35,581 nt of DNA, from positions 1-35,581 of the forward strand of contig JANQLH010000150.1 in NCBI GenBank assembly GCA_028280735.1, in the 5' to 3' direction. Source of the stretch: SAR324 cluster bacterium (GTDB taxonomy: Bacteria > SAR324 > XYD2-FULL-50-16). The notes beneath the pieces were generated by a model. It made no database searches. It had not been told where the DNA came from and was given only the letters and a program-made list of their open reading frames with translations. Positions within the stretch are counted from its first letter, which is position 1; each line of letters begins with the position of its first letter. A program made the position numbers and the translations under genes. Positions 8,675 through 17,108 of the stretch are shown piece after piece.

Positions 8675-9406
8675 CTACAATACCCGACTCACAATATTGT
8701 TAATAAAAATGACCTTTCGGCTGTAATAAATCCATTCCAGCTTAGTATTGTTTTCGATCAATTGTTCCTTCTCCGGATTCCCCAATGCCAGCCTCACCTG
8801 CTCTTTAGTGAATCCGGTCTCAACTTGTCCATTTAATACTTTGTCCAGAACATCCTTTTTAAACTGTTTGGAAACGGCTGCAAGATAGGTGTTGTTTAGC
8901 CAGCCGGCATCTTTATCCGGTCTGTAAATTCCTGCCCATTCCGGTACCCATACTTGCATGGGGACTTGTGTTTTATAGTTTACCGCTTTCCAGGTGAGTT
9001 TGGGAAAATCAGGTGATTCTTCCTGCCTACCCGTGAACGACAACTGGTTTGATGGTACCAGTTGAAATGTCGTCAGGTCACTCTTCCTGTTGGGTTTTTC
9101 TGCGTATACCTTGACTTCGCTTAGTCCCAGTTCTTTCAATTCAGCTTCTGTTTCCAAAATGAATCCGGAACCGTTTACGGCTCGTGTTTTTTTTGTGAAT
9201 TCTATCTTAAACGCAATAGTACCGCTCTTGGGGGCGTACATATCCAGAACCTGGTAAGCCTGGCGGTCACGAGTCAGTATTTTTCTGCCGGTTTGGTCTT
9301 GATTTTGGAACAGGTAAGTTGATTTTAGAATCAAAAAAGATCCATTCCCCGCGAAACAATCAATAACTGCGAGGAAAGTAGCCACGATAATGATTAGAGC
9401 TTTCAT
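8675..9406 (-). CDS. Small exported protein with SmpA/BamE-like C-terminal motif
   Basis: About 243 residues from the ATG at 9404-9406. The longer frame to 9484 overlaps rsmD too far to be plausible. The N-terminus MKALIIIVATFLAVIDCFAG is a good signal peptide with likely cleavage after FA (residue 19). The middle is mostly predicted beta and is unrecognised. The C-terminal 45 residues carry GFTKEQVRLALGNPEKEQ followed by LEWIYY, the pattern of SmpA/OmlA/BamE-like small envelope domains. The start codon overlaps the rsmD stop as ATGA, so translation is coupled. The protein probably acts in the periplasm or at the outer membrane; a BamE role is not claimed because the domain occurs in many unrelated proteins. 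Confidence 0.7.
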   Translation of the reverse strand: MKALIIIVATFLAVIDCFAGNGSFLILKSTYLFQNQDQTGRKILTRDRQAYQVLDMYAPKSGTIAFKIEFTKKTRAVNGSGFILETEAELKELGLSEVKVYAEKPNRKSDLTTFQLVPSNQLSFTGRQEESPDFPKLTWKAVNYKTQVPMQVWVPEWAGIYRPDKDAGWLNNTYLAAVSKQFKKDVLDKVLNGQVETGFTKEQVRLALGNPEKEQLIENNTKLEWIYYSRKVIFINNIVSRVL

Positions 9407-9972
9407 AATCTGCCCATCTTTAGGATTTGATAAAAATCGAGTTTGGTAGAACCATATACCTTTTGTTGAAAAAGCGACATGCATTCAGGTTCTTTAAGGG
9501 ATTTCCTTTTAGGAGACTCGATGACAACCAGGCTTCCTTGTAAGAAAGCTGCCGCTTTTCCGAGTTCATCTAAAATATCCTGTGCCAAATAGCTTTGGTA
9601 GGGTGGATCTATTAAAAACAGATTTAGCGGGTAATCCCAGTGTTTAGCTGATAACCAGTGAACGGCATTATCCATATAAGCGGATGTATAGTTCTCCACA
9701 GAGAGCTTTTGGATATTTTTCTTCACAAATTCAAAGTGTTGTTTGTTACTTTCAATAAATACCGCTTTTTTTGCCCCGCGACTAATTGCCTCCAATCCTA
9801 AGGCACCACTACCTGCAAAAAGGTCGTAGCAGTCATAATCCGATAGTTGATAACGACTGGTAATGACATTAAACAAAGCCTCTTTAGTTCTACTGAGGGT
9901 GGGACGAAAGTCTTTCCCCTTGGGAGTAAACAGTTTTGCCCCCCTGAATTGACCGCCTGTAATGGTAAGCAA
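9403..9972 (-). CDS. rsmD: 16S rRNA (guanine-966-N2)-methyltransferase RsmD
   Basis: SAM-dependent RNA methyltransferase that modifies G966 of 16S rRNA during 30S assembly. The 189 residues match the family length. The diagnostic motifs are all present: ITGGQFRGAKL at the N-terminus, FRPTLSRTKEALFNVI, the SAM-binding DLFAGSGALGLEAISRGA (about 50-67), VFIESN, and the catalytic DPPY (about 122). The frame begins with TTG at 9970-9972 and no in-frame ATG lies nearby; the N-terminus matches the family well at this point. It sits 25 bp after hldE and overlaps the following exported-protein gene by 4 bp. Confidence 0.93.
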   Translation of the reverse strand: MLTITGGQFRGAKLFTPKGKDFRPTLSRTKEALFNVITSRYQLSDYDCYDLFAGSGALGLEAISRGAKKAVFIESNKQHFEFVKKNIQKLSVENYTSAYMDNAVHWLSAKHWDYPLNLFLIDPPYQSYLAQDILDELGKAAAFLQGSLVVIESPKRKSLKEPECMSLFQQKVYGSTKLDFYQILKMGRL

Positions 9973-9997
9973 TGCTTGATTTTGGTATATAGGTTAA

Positions 9998-11431
9998 TCA
10001 ATTGTCCGATGACGATTCCCAGGCAAAATGGGGAATATATTCAATGCTTGCTCCTACCTTTTGAATTGACGTCTGTTCCGGAATCCTGTGATCTTTAAAT
10101 TGCTCACCTTTTACGACTATTTGTGGCTTTAATTGCAATATTAAGTCTGATGCATCATCGTCTTCGAAAATAATGACATATTGTACGTTTTCTATACTTG
10201 CCAGTAATCGTGCCCTGTCCATTTCTTTAAGGAGAGGAAGCGCCCCCTTTTGCCGTTTTATACAGGAGTCACTATTTATAGCGACTACCAGGCTACCGGG
10301 TAGTTTCTCTATTTCCTGCAAAAATCGAAGGTGCCCGGCCGATATGTTATCGAAATAACCGTTTGTAAATATTAATGAGTTGCCATTCCCTGTTATTAGA
10401 TCAGCTACTAGCTTATTGGCAGTCGTTATTTTTCTGCTTAGGGAATCACCTGCGATATGATTGATGATTTCCGGCCAGGGTACGGGAACAACACCCAGGT
10501 GAGATGTCTCAAGTCCGGCCGCTATGTTTGCAATGTAGGTAGACTGCAGTGGCGGCACTTCATTTGCCAATAAAACCGAAAGCGTACTGATCAATGTGTC
10601 ACCGGCTCCAACAACATCAAAAACTTCCGGTACGTTGGAGGGTAAAAAGCTGTATTCCTGATCGTCCTTGTAATAAAGAATACCGTCTTTATCCAGGCTA
10701 ACTGCAACAAACACGGAATTACAGGTTTTCTTTAAACTGGCTGCAGCTTTTAAGACAGCTTCTTTTGAGTTCAAAGCTATTCCGGTCGATTGCTCTGTTT
10801 CCAATCGGTTCGGTTTGATTGAGGTAACGCCCCTGTAAATGCTGAAATCAACTCCCTTTGGATCGCAAATGACTGGTATGTTCCTTTCATGAGCCAGTTT
10901 GATTACGGTAGCGATCAATCCCTGCCCTAACACACCCTTGGCGTAATCAGAGAGGACAATAGCATGCATGTCAGGCATGAGTTTTTCAATTCTTTTCCGT
11001 AAGGATTTTTGTAGCAAATGATCAGGTGTTAAGGTCGATTCGTAATCAATCCTCAACAATTGTTGCTGGCTGGCAATTGCTCTTTGTTTTACGATCGTTT
11101 GAAACGACTTGTCCCGCACAACCCCTTCGATTGAAATGTTCAAATCTGCGAGTATTTCCAGCAATTTGTCCCCGGAATGATCTTCCCCTACTAGTCCTAC
11201 CGGATATACTGAACAATTAAGGTGTTTGATATTGACTGTCACATTTGCTGCCCCTCCAAGGCGAAACTCTTCGTTTTCGACCTTAAGAACGGGAATTGGG
11301 CCTTCGGGAGAGATACGTTCCACGTTTCCCCAAATGTATTGGTCCAACATTAAGTCGCCCACGACCAGAATGTTTTTTTGAGAAAGATTACTCAGTAGTT
11401 GAATCAGGGTATTCCCGGACAATGTATCCAT
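9998..11431 (-). CDS. hldE: Bifunctional heptose-7-phosphate kinase / heptose-1-phosphate adenylyltransferase HldE
   Basis: Makes ADP-D-glycero-D-manno-heptose for the LPS inner core. The 477 residues match fused HldE. The N-terminal ribokinase-like kinase (about 1-330) is intact by motif: VVGDLMLDQYIWG, FRLGGAANVTVN, and FDVVGAGDT around residue 275 with the catalytic Asp. The C-terminal nucleotidyltransferase (about 350-477) begins TNGYFDNISAGHLRFL, where family members read TNGCFDILHAGH. The first His of the HxGH nucleotide-binding motif is therefore Ser (codon TCG, checked on the DNA). NSDSCIKRQKG and VVKGEQF are still recognisable. The second activity may be weakened or lost. It is the first gene of hldE-rsmD-exported protein. 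The start is the ATG at 11429-11431; no clear ribosome site is visible. Confidence 0.9.
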   Translation of the reverse strand: MDTLSGNTLIQLLSNLSQKNILVVGDLMLDQYIWGNVERISPEGPIPVLKVENEEFRLGGAANVTVNIKHLNCSVYPVGLVGEDHSGDKLLEILADLNISIEGVVRDKSFQTIVKQRAIASQQQLLRIDYESTLTPDHLLQKSLRKRIEKLMPDMHAIVLSDYAKGVLGQGLIATVIKLAHERNIPVICDPKGVDFSIYRGVTSIKPNRLETEQSTGIALNSKEAVLKAAASLKKTCNSVFVAVSLDKDGILYYKDDQEYSFLPSNVPEVFDVVGAGDTLISTLSVLLANEVPPLQSTYIANIAAGLETSHLGVVPVPWPEIINHIAGDSLSRKITTANKLVADLITGNGNSLIFTNGYFDNISAGHLRFLQEIEKLPGSLVVAINSDSCIKRQKGALPLLKEMDRARLLASIENVQYVIIFEDDDASDLILQLKPQIVVKGEQFKDHRIPEQTSIQKVGASIEYIPHFAWESSSDN

Positions 11432-11600
11432 TGATCAATAGAAGCTTTATGGTTATTTCGGCAGGATCTTTGCTTTTTACTTTTTGCCGGTAACAGAAGA
11501 TAATATTCGTCTAATTCTGCAATCATAGAGTTGCGAGCTTTCCATGTCAATTACAGTCATTGTTCAATCAAAGATGATCCGATAATGCCGCTTTGTGGAG

Positions 11601-11630
11601 TTGACCGAATTTTTATTATGAGCTAACAAT
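11601..11630 (+). promoter_or_regulatory. Putative promoter for the small basic protein / AAA-ATPase operon
   Basis: A -35 TTGACC (11601-11606, 5 of 6) and a -10 AACAAT (11625-11630, 4 of 6) are spaced 18 bp apart. Transcription would start about 40 bases before the ATG at 11680. The rest of the 248-bp gap to hldE shows nothing definite. Confidence 0.4.
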
Positions 11631-11679
11631 GTTCCAGTGGCAATTTAAAGGATAACATATTGAGATTTAAGAAATAATT

Positions 11680-12381
11680 ATGAATTTAAATCAATATTTA
11701 CTGGATTTGCTTCAAAAAAAGCGGAAAAATTATGCAACATGGCGCATTGTCAGGGATGCAATTCCAATGAACCATTTGAAATCGCATGGGTTAGCAAAAA
11801 GTTCCAGTTTAAAAGCTGTTCGTGAAGCAATTGAGCCACATCTCAGTAAAGATTTGATCTTTTTCGAAGGGAGAAGGACCCTTTATTTGGGTCTGAATCT
11901 CAGTATAGACCAAGTGATTTTTAACAAACTCCATCAAAAAAACCATCTTTCTTCAAAACAATTACAAAACCAGCTGCCTTATAAAAATACCGATTTCATC
12001 GCCGGTTTAAATAAACTGCTAAAAGAACAAAAAGTAACTTGTGAATTGCATCCAAAAACTCATGTTCCAAAGCTGTTTATCCCGAAACAAAATCCTGAAA
12101 AATGGGATAAGCGAGATTGTGGTAGTGATGAAGCTTTGTTTCAAGCGGCCTTCCACACCGTTGGAAAGGGCAGGCAGTTTGTACGGATTCATGAAATCCG
12201 TGATTTTCTCAACTGGTCTAAGGATCGTTTCAACAAAACCCTTGAAAGTCTGAAATCCGCGTTGGTTATTCAATTGCAGGGAGGTGACCCCAAGTTGTTG
12301 TCTAAAGAGGAACTTGAGAAATCTTATACTGACACCAAGGGAAGGCTTAGAATCATAGTTAATTGGATTGGTAATGGATAA
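11680..12381 (+). CDS. Small basic protein, probably winged-helix DNA-binding (unrecognised family)
   Basis: 233 residues, Lys-rich, no signal peptide or membrane segment. I do not recognise the family. The alternation of short helices and small beta turns looks like two or three winged-helix units. One is at about 1-75 (YLLDLLQKKRKNYATWRIVRD to the strand RRTLYLGLNL), another at 80-130 (DQVIFNKLHQKNHLSSKQLQNQ to VPKLFIP), and a third at 150-233 (EALFQAAFHTVGKGRQFVRIHEIRDFL). This is secondary-structure reasoning only. The last 8 bp overlap the ATG of the AAA ATPase gene, so the two are translationally coupled and probably work together. No good ribosome site is visible. A possible DNA-recognition partner of the ATPase. 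Confidence 0.65.
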   Translation: MNLNQYLLDLLQKKRKNYATWRIVRDAIPMNHLKSHGLAKSSSLKAVREAIEPHLSKDLIFFEGRRTLYLGLNLSIDQVIFNKLHQKNHLSSKQLQNQLPYKNTDFIAGLNKLLKEQKVTCELHPKTHVPKLFIPKQNPEKWDKRDCGSDEALFQAAFHTVGKGRQFVRIHEIRDFLNWSKDRFNKTLESLKSALVIQLQGGDPKLLSKEELEKSYTDTKGRLRIIVNWIGNG

Positions 12382-14293
12382 CCAGCGAAAAATCGAAATA
12401 CTCAAACAAAACAATCCATTTCTTTCGGCAAGCACCAGCGATCCCTGGTTGAATCAATTCCCGGATGTAAAAAGTGTGAACAAGGAAGTCTTCGATTTTA
12501 TTTTTAGTGCCATTTCACAGAAAATAAAACATCCGGAAGACGGTATGGCGTGTCTTGTACTAGGAGAAGCGGGAGCCGGTAAAACTCATTTGATTTCAAG
12601 AATCAACAAACAACTGGTTACCGGTTCCAAAACGGTTTTGTTTTCATACATTCAGCCCATTGAAGACCCGGGACAAACCTTTCGCTATCTGTTGCGTGAA
12701 ATTGTCGTCAATCTTTGCCGACCCGTGGCAGGCGCCGATAACATGACCCAGTTTGATGTTTTACTGGGCAAGGTTTTAACGGACCTGCTTATTAAAAAAA
12801 TTCGAATCAAACAGATTTCCGTAACTGATCAAAGAAAGCTCATTAAAAGTTTAAAACAGGATCCAACCTGCTTTCGTCGTTCAAAAATCTTACAAAAAGT
12901 CCTGTCCAATAAATCCATTGAAAAATACGGAAAAGATTATCTGCTTTCAGAATTCCCGGATCTGGATGAACAATTTTTGAGCGTTTTTTTAAACCTCAGA
13001 ATTAATCGTCTTCGAACTCCCGCTTTAAGCTGGTTAAAAGGTGTCATTCTGGATGAGGAAGACACAGCGCTGCTTAAAGTCGGAACCAGGTTCAGCGCTA
13101 CGGATTCATATCTTGAGCAGGAATCTCGCTCGATATTGTTTTCGATAGGCCAATTATTCGCTAAATACGGTCATCTTTTACTGGTTTGTTTTGATCGAAT
13201 GGAAAATCTGGAAAGTTCGTCCCATGTGGCCGCGTTTGGGAAAATGCTTGAGTTTCTGGTTGACAAGGCGCAAGCCATGTTACCTGTAGCATTCTACCGG
13301 GGACAACTTTGGGAAGAAAGATTCCGGCAGGAATTAAACAGTCATGTTGTCAGCAGACTTGAATCAAACATTTCCATTCTGAAGGGCTGTGATACCGCCG
13401 CTGCGTTAAGCATTATCAAAGCCAGGCTTTCTCACGCATATGGCATTCTTGTTAAAAATGACTATTTTCCATTCGAACGTGAAGATTTGATCAGTTGTTT
13501 TGATGCCGAGATATTGAGTCCTCGTGAGGTTATTATCGAGGCTAACAAGCGCTTGAAAACGGTTCTTGGCAGCATGACCAATGAACCCTTATCATCGTTA
13601 TCGGATGTCCTTTATGAGGAGTTCTCACAACAATATAAACAATTGTTGAATAACTCTGCCAGTGTATCTCCTGACCGGATGCGATTAAGGCATAGTTTGA
13701 ACACATACCTGAAAAGCTTTCCCGAGACTTCACAGTTAAAGTTGGCATCATTTGATTTCTCCGGCGGAAGCAATGATGTGGTTGACTTTATCTGCAGCTT
13801 CGAATCCGAAGCAACCGGACAGTTTAAAGTGGTTTTTATAATTGATGATTCTGTCCATCACAAAACAGTCAATAGCAAATTGGAAAAGGCGATTGAATAC
13901 CTGGACGAAGATACAGCGCAAAAGGTTTTTTACCTGCGCGACCGGAGATCAAAATTCCCGGGTCCGGATGTTTGGAAAGTTACCAACAAAACACTGAGGC
14001 GCTTTAAAGACAAGGGGGGGATTTCGATTAAGCTAACGCAAGCGCAAGCAATGGCCTGGTATTCCATGACATTTTTGCATTATAAGGTTGTGGAGGGAGA
14101 TGTTGCATTTCAACAAGCGGGTAAACCATTGCGAGCCGTTACTGATAACGAGTTTATGCAATTTGCTTCCATTTACCTGCATAGTCCCAAAAAGCTTAAC
14201 CTGTTTGATTTGGATGAAAAAATCGCTAATCCGCGGATGAGTTCTCAGAAAAAGAAAAGGTTGGAGAAACTTACTGTTTTGAATGTTTGGTGA
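12374..14293 (+). CDS. Large AAA-type (Orc/Cdc6-like) P-loop ATPase of unknown role
   Basis: 639 residues from the ATG at 12374; a TTG two codons upstream is less likely. Walker A GEAGAGKTH is at about 64-72. A hydrophobic strand ending in an acidic pair, LLLVCFDRMENLE at about 267-279, fits Walker B. SRLESNISILKGCD with an arginine, at about 331, could be a sensor or finger region, followed by an all-helical lid. A long helical insertion lies between Walker A and B. The C-terminal ~170 residues form a separate alpha/beta region (FKVVFIIDDSVHHKTV, KVFYLRDRRSKF, TLRRFKDKGG) that I cannot assign; no clear nuclease motif is seen. Large ATPases paired with DNA-binding proteins occur in replication, transposition and defence loci, but nothing here decides among them. 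It is convergent with the next gene, 17 bp away. Confidence 0.78.
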   Translation: MDNQRKIEILKQNNPFLSASTSDPWLNQFPDVKSVNKEVFDFIFSAISQKIKHPEDGMACLVLGEAGAGKTHLISRINKQLVTGSKTVLFSYIQPIEDPGQTFRYLLREIVVNLCRPVAGADNMTQFDVLLGKVLTDLLIKKIRIKQISVTDQRKLIKSLKQDPTCFRRSKILQKVLSNKSIEKYGKDYLLSEFPDLDEQFLSVFLNLRINRLRTPALSWLKGVILDEEDTALLKVGTRFSATDSYLEQESRSILFSIGQLFAKYGHLLLVCFDRMENLESSSHVAAFGKMLEFLVDKAQAMLPVAFYRGQLWEERFRQELNSHVVSRLESNISILKGCDTAAALSIIKARLSHAYGILVKNDYFPFEREDLISCFDAEILSPREVIIEANKRLKTVLGSMTNEPLSSLSDVLYEEFSQQYKQLLNNSASVSPDRMRLRHSLNTYLKSFPETSQLKLASFDFSGGSNDVVDFICSFESEATGQFKVVFIIDDSVHHKTVNSKLEKAIEYLDEDTAQKVFYLRDRRSKFPGPDVWKVTNKTLRRFKDKGGISIKLTQAQAMAWYSMTFLHYKVVEGDVAFQQAGKPLRAVTDNEFMQFASIYLHSPKKLNLFDLDEKIANPRMSSQKKKRLEKLTVLNVW

Positions 14294-14310
14294 GACAAGC
14301 GTCCTAAAAA

Positions 14311-15567
14311 TCATGCCAGAATATTGTTGACTGCTTCCGCAGCTCTGAAATCTGCATTTTTCCAGTTTACTACAACGCGATTTCTCATGTCCTCCAGTTC
14401 CATAAGGGAAAGATCCCCAAGATTGACTATATCTCTGATGGAATCACCTAGATTCTCAATTGTTGTTATCGAATCAGCGAAGATGTCGCGAAACTTTAAG
14501 TCGGCACCTCCTTCATAACTCTTTGGTAAATCAAGATAGATCAATCGCTTACCAAAACTCAACTTGTATTCGGCACCAACTGATCCAAAATCCGCAATCA
14601 TTAGACGTGAGTGATGTCCAATTTGCTGAATATTTGATTTTGTATCAATTAAAACATGCTTTTCTTTATCTAGTTCCCGGCATAAATAGGAATACAGGTA
14701 ATGCATTTTGGTCGACAAAGTTGGGTGAAGCTTGATCACAAAATTAAACTCGGTCAGTGCTTTAAATACCGCAAGGATTCCTTTTTTCATGAACGACTGA
14801 ATCAGCTTAATGTCCAGTGAAGGTGCAAAGATGATAATTGGCTTTTCATCGCTAAATAATCTTGATGAAGGATTACCGAGGCTGACCATTTTAGGATAAC
14901 CTGTCTTATGCAACTCCGGTTTTCTTCCGTCCGGGGTATTCAATGAAGTATAAGAGAACTCTTCTTGTGTAGGCAGGAACACATGGTTGAACTTGATTTT
15001 GCCGGGCAAGGTATCCCCGGCTTTAGGAACGGTGTAATGAGGTAAGTAAACACGGTTTTTTACTTTAAACTTCTCCTGCCTGATAGTCTCAGTTGTTAGA
15101 ATTAAGTCCGGCTGGGGAAAATTGTTAAACAGTTCAATTTCCTTATCTGAAAAGTGTCCAAACTGGGTATCTTTTAACGGTACAAGCCTTAATTCGATCT
15201 GGTTGAGGTATGGCAGGTATTCTAAGCTGTCACCAACCTTTTTAAGTGTGGAACCAAAATTAACATAAATTACCGCGAATTTCTCCGGATACTGAGTATC
15301 AAGAGCCTTATGAATCGGCAAAAACCAGTCAATAAAGTGCAAGTCCCTGAATACAAAAAAAATAACCTGTTGGTTGCTTTTAATGTTGTTTAAAAAATCC
15401 TGCTTATTTATTCGTTGGTCAGATTGATTGCTGCAAAGGTACCTGATAAAGCTGTTACCTTTGATAATCCAGTTTTTAGTTAAATAATTGACAATTTTTC
15501 CTCGTGTTTGAGTATAGTGTTCCCGCGCTCGCTGGAATGCGAAATGAAGTTTAAATATGATAAACAT
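14311..15567 (-). CDS. CDP-glycerol glycerophosphotransferase-like (TagB/TagF family) protein
   Basis: 418 residues. The C-terminal half has the family pattern of a GT-B-like polyol-phosphate transferase: PIIIFAPSLD, FVIKLHPTLS, then after a spacer SRLMIADFGSVGAEYKLSFGKRLIYLD, which corresponds to the usual ADxxISDxSS region followed by GKPVIYLD. The N-terminal half (QVIFFVFRDLHFIDWFLPIHKAL) fits the first Rossmann-like domain. In Gram-positives these enzymes build teichoic acids; in Gram-negatives they act on capsule, O-antigen or other surface glycans. No CDP-glycerol synthesis gene is nearby, so the substrate is unknown. The start is the ATG at 15565-15567. A 245-bp gap separates it from the MEMO1-family gene. 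Confidence 0.75.
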   Translation of the reverse strand: MFIIFKLHFAFQRAREHYTQTRGKIVNYLTKNWIIKGNSFIRYLCSNQSDQRINKQDFLNNIKSNQQVIFFVFRDLHFIDWFLPIHKALDTQYPEKFAVIYVNFGSTLKKVGDSLEYLPYLNQIELRLVPLKDTQFGHFSDKEIELFNNFPQPDLILTTETIRQEKFKVKNRVYLPHYTVPKAGDTLPGKIKFNHVFLPTQEEFSYTSLNTPDGRKPELHKTGYPKMVSLGNPSSRLFSDEKPIIIFAPSLDIKLIQSFMKKGILAVFKALTEFNFVIKLHPTLSTKMHYLYSYLCRELDKEKHVLIDTKSNIQQIGHHSRLMIADFGSVGAEYKLSFGKRLIYLDLPKSYEGGADLKFRDIFADSITTIENLGDSIRDIVNLGDLSLMELEDMRNRVVVNWKNADFRAAEAVNNILA

Positions 15568-15812
15568 TCTTAATAAGCCAAATTAAATGGGATATGGATG
15601 GATACCGGGTTGATGTGCTTGGGTGGATTGGATCTTGTTTACCAAGGCATCGAATAAGAATATCAGGTCATTGTATATGTTGCGAAGATTACTGCAAATA
15701 CCTATAACAATTGTACGCGTGATTGGTGAGCCAAAGTAAAATCTTTTAGACGATTTATCAGTTCTTTTTGTACAGCCATTCTTGAGTACGAGCACTCAAA
15801 AACCGGCCGAAA

Positions 15813-16625
15813 CTAACTGAACAAAGATGCGTATCCTACCGAATTTTTATCCCTGGTCTGATTACCCGAGCAATCATAGCTTTTAAAGGTGAATTCAGGT
15901 CTGTTCATACTTTTGATCATGTGCATGGAAGTAAGTATGGGTAAGGCACCACAGATGGTTGCATCTGTTTTTTCCATAAAACGGATCAGACCCGATATAT
16001 CTCCGGCAACAATATGATCGATTGCCTGCAGATCCATAGCTTCACCTGAGCCAAATCCGTAATCCGAGGGATAGTGGTTAAAATTAGGTCCGACATGATT
16101 GAAATCTGAGCTGATTACCCAAAGTGTTTCTTCATCGTCCAGTTCAACTAAAAAATCGGCCAGTTTTGCTGAGGATTGATAGGAACCCGAGAGAAGTAAC
16201 GGGCTGTACTTGGCTTCAGGCAGCAAATGTAACAAAAAAGGCATTTGGACTTCCAGGCAATGTTCCATTTGATGATAACGTGAATCCCTGAGCACTTGTG
16301 GATGATTCAGTGCTGCAATCTTTGCTTCTCCTGTCGGCAACGTCCAGAATTGTTCCTCCGATTCAGCGGCACCTCGAAAAGAATAGCGATGGGATGGCCC
16401 CAGAAGCATGACTTTTTTGTAATCAACTCCTTCGATCTCCGCAAAAGACTTGCCGGCAATCCTACCTGAATAGATATATCCGGCATGGGGAACAATAATG
16501 AATTTTACCTGCTGGTTAGACAACCCGGCGGATTCCCCAATAAAACCTGCGACTTCCTGCTTAAGAGCTTGCGGATTACCGGTATAAAACATCCCGGCAA
16601 CTGCTGGTTCACGGTGTGTTTCCAT
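15813..16625 (-). CDS. MEMO1-family protein (AmmeMemoRadiSam system protein B-like)
   Basis: About 270 residues from the ATG at 16623-16625. The longer frame to 16721 lies inside the preceding gene and lacks family similarity. The N-terminus METHREPAVAGMFYTGNPQAL is classical for the family. Further motifs are FIIVPHAGYIYSGRIAGKSF, VMLLGPSHRYSF, MEHCLEVQMPFL, LWVISSDFNHVG and the C-terminal NSVGYASLF. The conserved His and Asp residues resemble a non-haem iron/extradiol dioxygenase-like pocket. Family members occur with AMMECR1 and a radical-SAM protein; neither is seen here. The start overlaps the stop of the small secreted-protein gene by 17 bp, so it belongs to that operon. The biochemical role of bacterial MEMO proteins is not settled. 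Confidence 0.88.
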   Translation of the reverse strand: METHREPAVAGMFYTGNPQALKQEVAGFIGESAGLSNQQVKFIIVPHAGYIYSGRIAGKSFAEIEGVDYKKVMLLGPSHRYSFRGAAESEEQFWTLPTGEAKIAALNHPQVLRDSRYHQMEHCLEVQMPFLLHLLPEAKYSPLLLSGSYQSSAKLADFLVELDDEETLWVISSDFNHVGPNFNHYPSDYGFGSGEAMDLQAIDHIVAGDISGLIRFMEKTDATICGALPILTSMHMIKSMNRPEFTFKSYDCSGNQTRDKNSVGYASLFS

Positions 16626-17088
16626 TATCTGCCCCGAAAAGGTTAAGTAAAAATCCTCCCACGCCGACAGCACATACTCTTGGCCAGGCAATACAACGCA
16701 CTTTGCCTGCTCTCTTCCCATTCAAATTATAAATAAACGACCAGGTCGGAGTTGCAAAATAACTGCCTATTATTCTGTCGTTCTGGTTGTATATTCGCCC
16801 TTTGGTAGCATACCCCACCAGTGTACTGCTTTGATCATTGGTGACCAGAAACAATTTTGCAATTCCTTCTTCAACCAATATCCCAACCCTGCCAACCTGC
16901 GATTCATTCTCATTAAAAATCTCTACGAACCTTGGATAAACGTGGGCCGTTCCAAAAGGTTTGTCATCACCATCAAAAATTGGTCCCTTAACCGGAAAGG
17001 GTCCGTATTCCACTCCTTTGCTGCTGTTTGCAGAAAGGAAAATGAAGCAAAACAGTAAAATGGTGACAGTGGGATATTTTTTGAACAT
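16609..17088 (-). CDS. Small secreted protein of unknown function
   Basis: 159 residues. The N-terminus MFKKYPTVTILLFCFIFLSANSSKG is a signal peptide; the cleavage site is not sharp. The mature part is made of short beta-rich units with recurring G-x-I/V-Y/F patterns (PIFDGDDKPFG, GRIYNQNDRIIGSYFATP), then FIYNLNGKRAGKVRCIAWPRVCAVGVGG. The last piece has two Cys eight residues apart and a hydrophobic end. I recognise no family; a small beta-repeat envelope protein is the most I can infer. It lies 20 bp downstream of the MBL-fold gene and overlaps the MEMO1-family gene, forming a three-gene operon. Confidence 0.7.
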   Translation of the reverse strand: MFKKYPTVTILLFCFIFLSANSSKGVEYGPFPVKGPIFDGDDKPFGTAHVYPRFVEIFNENESQVGRVGILVEEGIAKLFLVTNDQSSTLVGYATKGRIYNQNDRIIGSYFATPTWSFIYNLNGKRAGKVRCIAWPRVCAVGVGGFLLNLFGADNGNTP

Positions 17089-17108
17089 TAATCGGCTTTT
17101 TATCCTGT

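Noticed and set aside
15583-15795. 70-codon minus-strand frame between the CDP-glycerol and MEMO1-family genes
   Set aside because: GTG start without a ribosome site and no recognisable pattern. It could be real but is not supported.
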